From: Xanthobacteraceae bacterium
GTDB lineage: Bacteria > Pseudomonadota > Alphaproteobacteria > Rhizobiales > Xanthobacteraceae
DNA: 64,000 bases
Reading direction: 5' to 3'
Assembly (NCBI GenBank): GCA_028290465.1
Contig: JAQGJU010000114.1
Coordinates: forward strand, 55,102 to 119,101
This document shows positions 62,565 through 64,000 of the stretch, piece by piece. A program made the position numbers and the translations under genes. Below the pieces are notes generated by a model that saw only the letters and a program-made list of their open reading frames with translations, ran no database searches and had not been told where the DNA came from. Position 1 is the stretch's first letter. Each line of letters opens with the position of its first letter.

Positions 62565-62657
62565 CCTCATGGTGAGGAGCACTCCGCAGGAGTGCATCTC
62601 GAACCATGTGGCCGCCCATCCTTCGAGACGCGGCCTGCGGCCGCCCTCAGGATGAGG
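62565..62657. repeat. Palindromic intergenic repeat, type A-like subfamily, copy 4
   Basis: This 93-base element has inverted ends CCTCAT and ATGAGG, an inner pair TCTCGAA with TTCGAGA, and GGTGAGGAGC, ATCTCGAA, CATCCTTCGAGAC and CCCTCAGGATGAGG blocks shared with copy 3. It lies between the convergent TRAP receptor and moaA genes. Confidence 0.85.
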
Positions 62658-62705
62658 CGGATTAGAGGGTGTTCAATGAGAAAGCCGATTAAAGCGTAGG
62701 CAGCG

Positions 62706-63743
62706 TCAGCCGCCGGTTACGCTCATGTGGCGCGTCAGAGCCGGGCGGCTGCGGCGCCGGTCGATGACGAAGTCGTGGCCTTTGGGCTTGCGCGAGATTG
62801 CGTCGGTGATCGCGGCATCGAGCAGGTCGTTGGATTCCGAGGCGCGCAATGGCCGGCGCAGATCCGCGGCGTCTTCTTGTCCAAGGCACATGTACAGCGT
62901 GCCCGTGCAGGTCACCCGCACGCGATTACACGACTCGCAGAAATTGTGTGTCATCGGCGTGATGAAGCCGAGCTTGCCGCCGGTCTCGGCGACGCGCACA
63001 TAGCGCGCCGGGCCGCCGGTGCGCTCGTCGAGATCTTCCATCGTGTAGCGCTCGGCCAAGCGTGCGCGCAGCATCGATAGCGGCAGATATTGGTCGAGCC
63101 GGCCGGCGCCGACATCGCCGAGCGGCATCACCTCGATCACGGTGAAGTCCATGCCGCGGCCATGCGCCCAATCGATCAGCGCCGGAAACTCATCCTCGTT
63201 GACGCCCTTCAGGGCGACCGCGTTGATCTTAACCTTGAGGCCGGCGGCCTGCGCGGCATCGATGCCGGCCAGCACCTTGTCGAGTTCGCCCCAGCGCGTG
63301 ACCGCGCGAAACTTGTCGGGATCGAGGGTGTCGAGCGAAACATTGACGCGCTTCACGCCATGCTGTTTCAGCTCGGCGGCGTATTTCGGCAATTGCGTGC
63401 CGTTGGTGGTCAGCGTCAGTTCGTCGAGCGTGCCGGCGTCGAGGTGGCGCGACAGCGAAGCGAACAGCGTCATGATCCCGCGCCGCACCAGCGGCTCACC
63501 GCCGGTCAGGCGCAGCTTGCGCACGCCCTTGGCGATGAAGGCCGTGCACAGCCGGTCGAGCTCCTCGAGCGACAGCAGGTCGGCCTTGGGCAGGAACGCC
63601 ATGTCCTCGGACATGCAATAGACACAGCGGAAATCGCAGCGGTCGGTAACCGAAACCCGCAGATAGGAGATCGCCCGGCCGAACGGATCGACCAGCGCGT
63701 CGCTCTGAGGTTGGTCGATCGCCGGGAGATGGATGCCGGTCAT
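62706..63743 (-). CDS. moaA: GTP 3',8-cyclase MoaA
   Basis: This radical SAM enzyme makes the first intermediate of molybdenum cofactor. The 345-residue protein has the SAM cluster Cys36, Cys40 and Cys43 (CDFRCVYC) and [12 protein letters not shown]. The second cluster motif is [11 protein letters not shown] then C in GTLYMC, and the tail ends in the required Gly-Gly (SVTGG). AGGAA lies about 15 bases before ATG 63743. Upstream is an unusual leader of repeated hairpins. Confidence 0.97.
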   Translation of the reverse strand: MTGIHLPAIDQPQSDALVDPFGRAISYLRVSVTDRCDFRCVYCMSEDMAFLPKADLLSLEELDRLCTAFIAKGVRKLRLTGGEPLVRRGIMTLFASLSRHLDAGTLDELTLTTNGTQLPKYAAELKQHGVKRVNVSLDTLDPDKFRAVTRWGELDKVLAGIDAAQAAGLKVKINAVALKGVNEDEFPALIDWAHGRGMDFTVIEVMPLGDVGAGRLDQYLPLSMLRARLAERYTMEDLDERTGGPARYVRVAETGGKLGFITPMTHNFCESCNRVRVTCTGTLYMCLGQEDAADLRRPLRASESNDLLDAAITDAISRKPKGHDFVIDRRRSRPALTRHMSVTGG

Positions 63744-63761
63744 GCCGTGTGCCGCTTCCTG

Positions 63762-63820
63762 CCGGTTCGTCGGGTTCTGCCCGGTTCCCGGGTTCGCCCG
63801 GTCGCCGGGTTCTACCCGGC
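63762..63820 (-). repeat. Tandem hairpin repeats in the moaA leader
   Basis: Three near-copies of a 17-18 base palindrome occur in a row: 63771-63785, 63787-63801 and 63804-63820 (GCCGGGTTCTACCCGGC is the most complete). A partial fourth copy is at 63762-63774. Each can fold on itself. A TATATAG box on the minus strand near 63835-63842 could be the moaA -10 element, placing these hairpins in its 5' untranslated RNA. Confidence 0.75.
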
Positions 63821-64000
63821 CTCGTCGCCTAGCCTCTATATAGGTGCCGGATAGTGCAGGAACAGGGCAGCGCGGTCTATCCCGCGGCGGTCCATCCCGC
63901 GCTGCCTCAGATCGTGAGTGCGGTCAGCGCGTCGCCGGCCATGGCGCCGCTGCGGCCGGCGCGGGCTCGGCGGCAGGCGGTGGCGCTGCGGCGCGGGCCG

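Noticed and set aside
63854..64000. Open frames at the right edge, including a minus-strand C-terminal piece ending at 63907
   Set aside because: Only about 30 to 50 codons are visible and neither strand shows a recognisable motif, so I do not call a gene; the minus-strand piece may be the end of a real gene beyond the window.

Overview
This 64 kb window is GC-rich alphaproteobacterial chromosome. The gene content fits a Hyphomicrobiales member near Bradyrhizobium, Rhodopseudomonas or the Xanthobacteraceae: a cycK/cycL-type cytochrome c maturation pair, degP, a two-component system, glnE, PleC/DivJ-like histidine kinases, ApbC/Mrp, a COQ7-type hydroxylase, several Bug and TRAP solute receptors, and Rhizobiales-style palindromic intergenic repeats. 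The genus is inferred from gene content and gene order, not from a marker search. I saw no rRNA, tRNA, insertion sequence, prophage or CRISPR array.

Layout. 1-2434: end of a cytochrome c maturation operon (ccmF, cut by the window edge, and ccmH). 2723-9085: an iron-uptake block (TonB-dependent siderophore receptor, PKHD hydroxylase, ExbB, ExbD, TonB, then an FMN alpha-hydroxy acid oxidase). 9300-21684: core genes (degP, a palindrome-rich spacer, an OmpR-type regulator and its kinase, glnE, a PAS histidine kinase, pepN). 22002-46212: a largely catabolic region bounded by two orphan Bug receptors. It holds a CDF metal exporter; a dipeptide-type ABC importer whose operon contains an amidase and a GatC/AtzG-like small protein; a hydantoin-racemase-like protein and a divergent N-carbamoyl amino acid amidohydrolase; a decayed GGDEF gene; a YcaQ-type glycosylase; and a second cluster (LysR regulator, NMT1/THI5-type ABC importer, CodA-like amidohydrolase, two-subunit ThDP decarboxylase, RidA-like protein, FAD oxidase, creatininase-family protein). 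46466-56684: housekeeping and conserved genes (dusA, TauE, DUF3597, a membrane aspartic protease with a DUF1289 partner, histidine kinase, GST, caspase-like protein, COQ7 family, a 3-hydroxyisobutyrate-dehydrogenase-like protein, Mrp). 56824-62472: a second PKHD hydroxylase divergent from an imelysin-like protein and a diheme peroxidase fused to a cupredoxin, then two tandem TRAP receptors. 62706-63743: moaA behind a repeated-hairpin leader.

Functional picture. The first block takes up ferric siderophore and energises its own receptor. The two ABC-linked clusters read as import followed by hydrolysis of nitrogen-rich amides or ureides; the second adds an oxidase and a 2-oxo acid decarboxylase and matches no pathway I can name. 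The imelysin plus diheme peroxidase-cupredoxin pair looks like parts of the EfeO/EfeB iron system in a different arrangement. Two families of palindromic repeats sit mostly between convergent genes, where they may act as bidirectional terminators.
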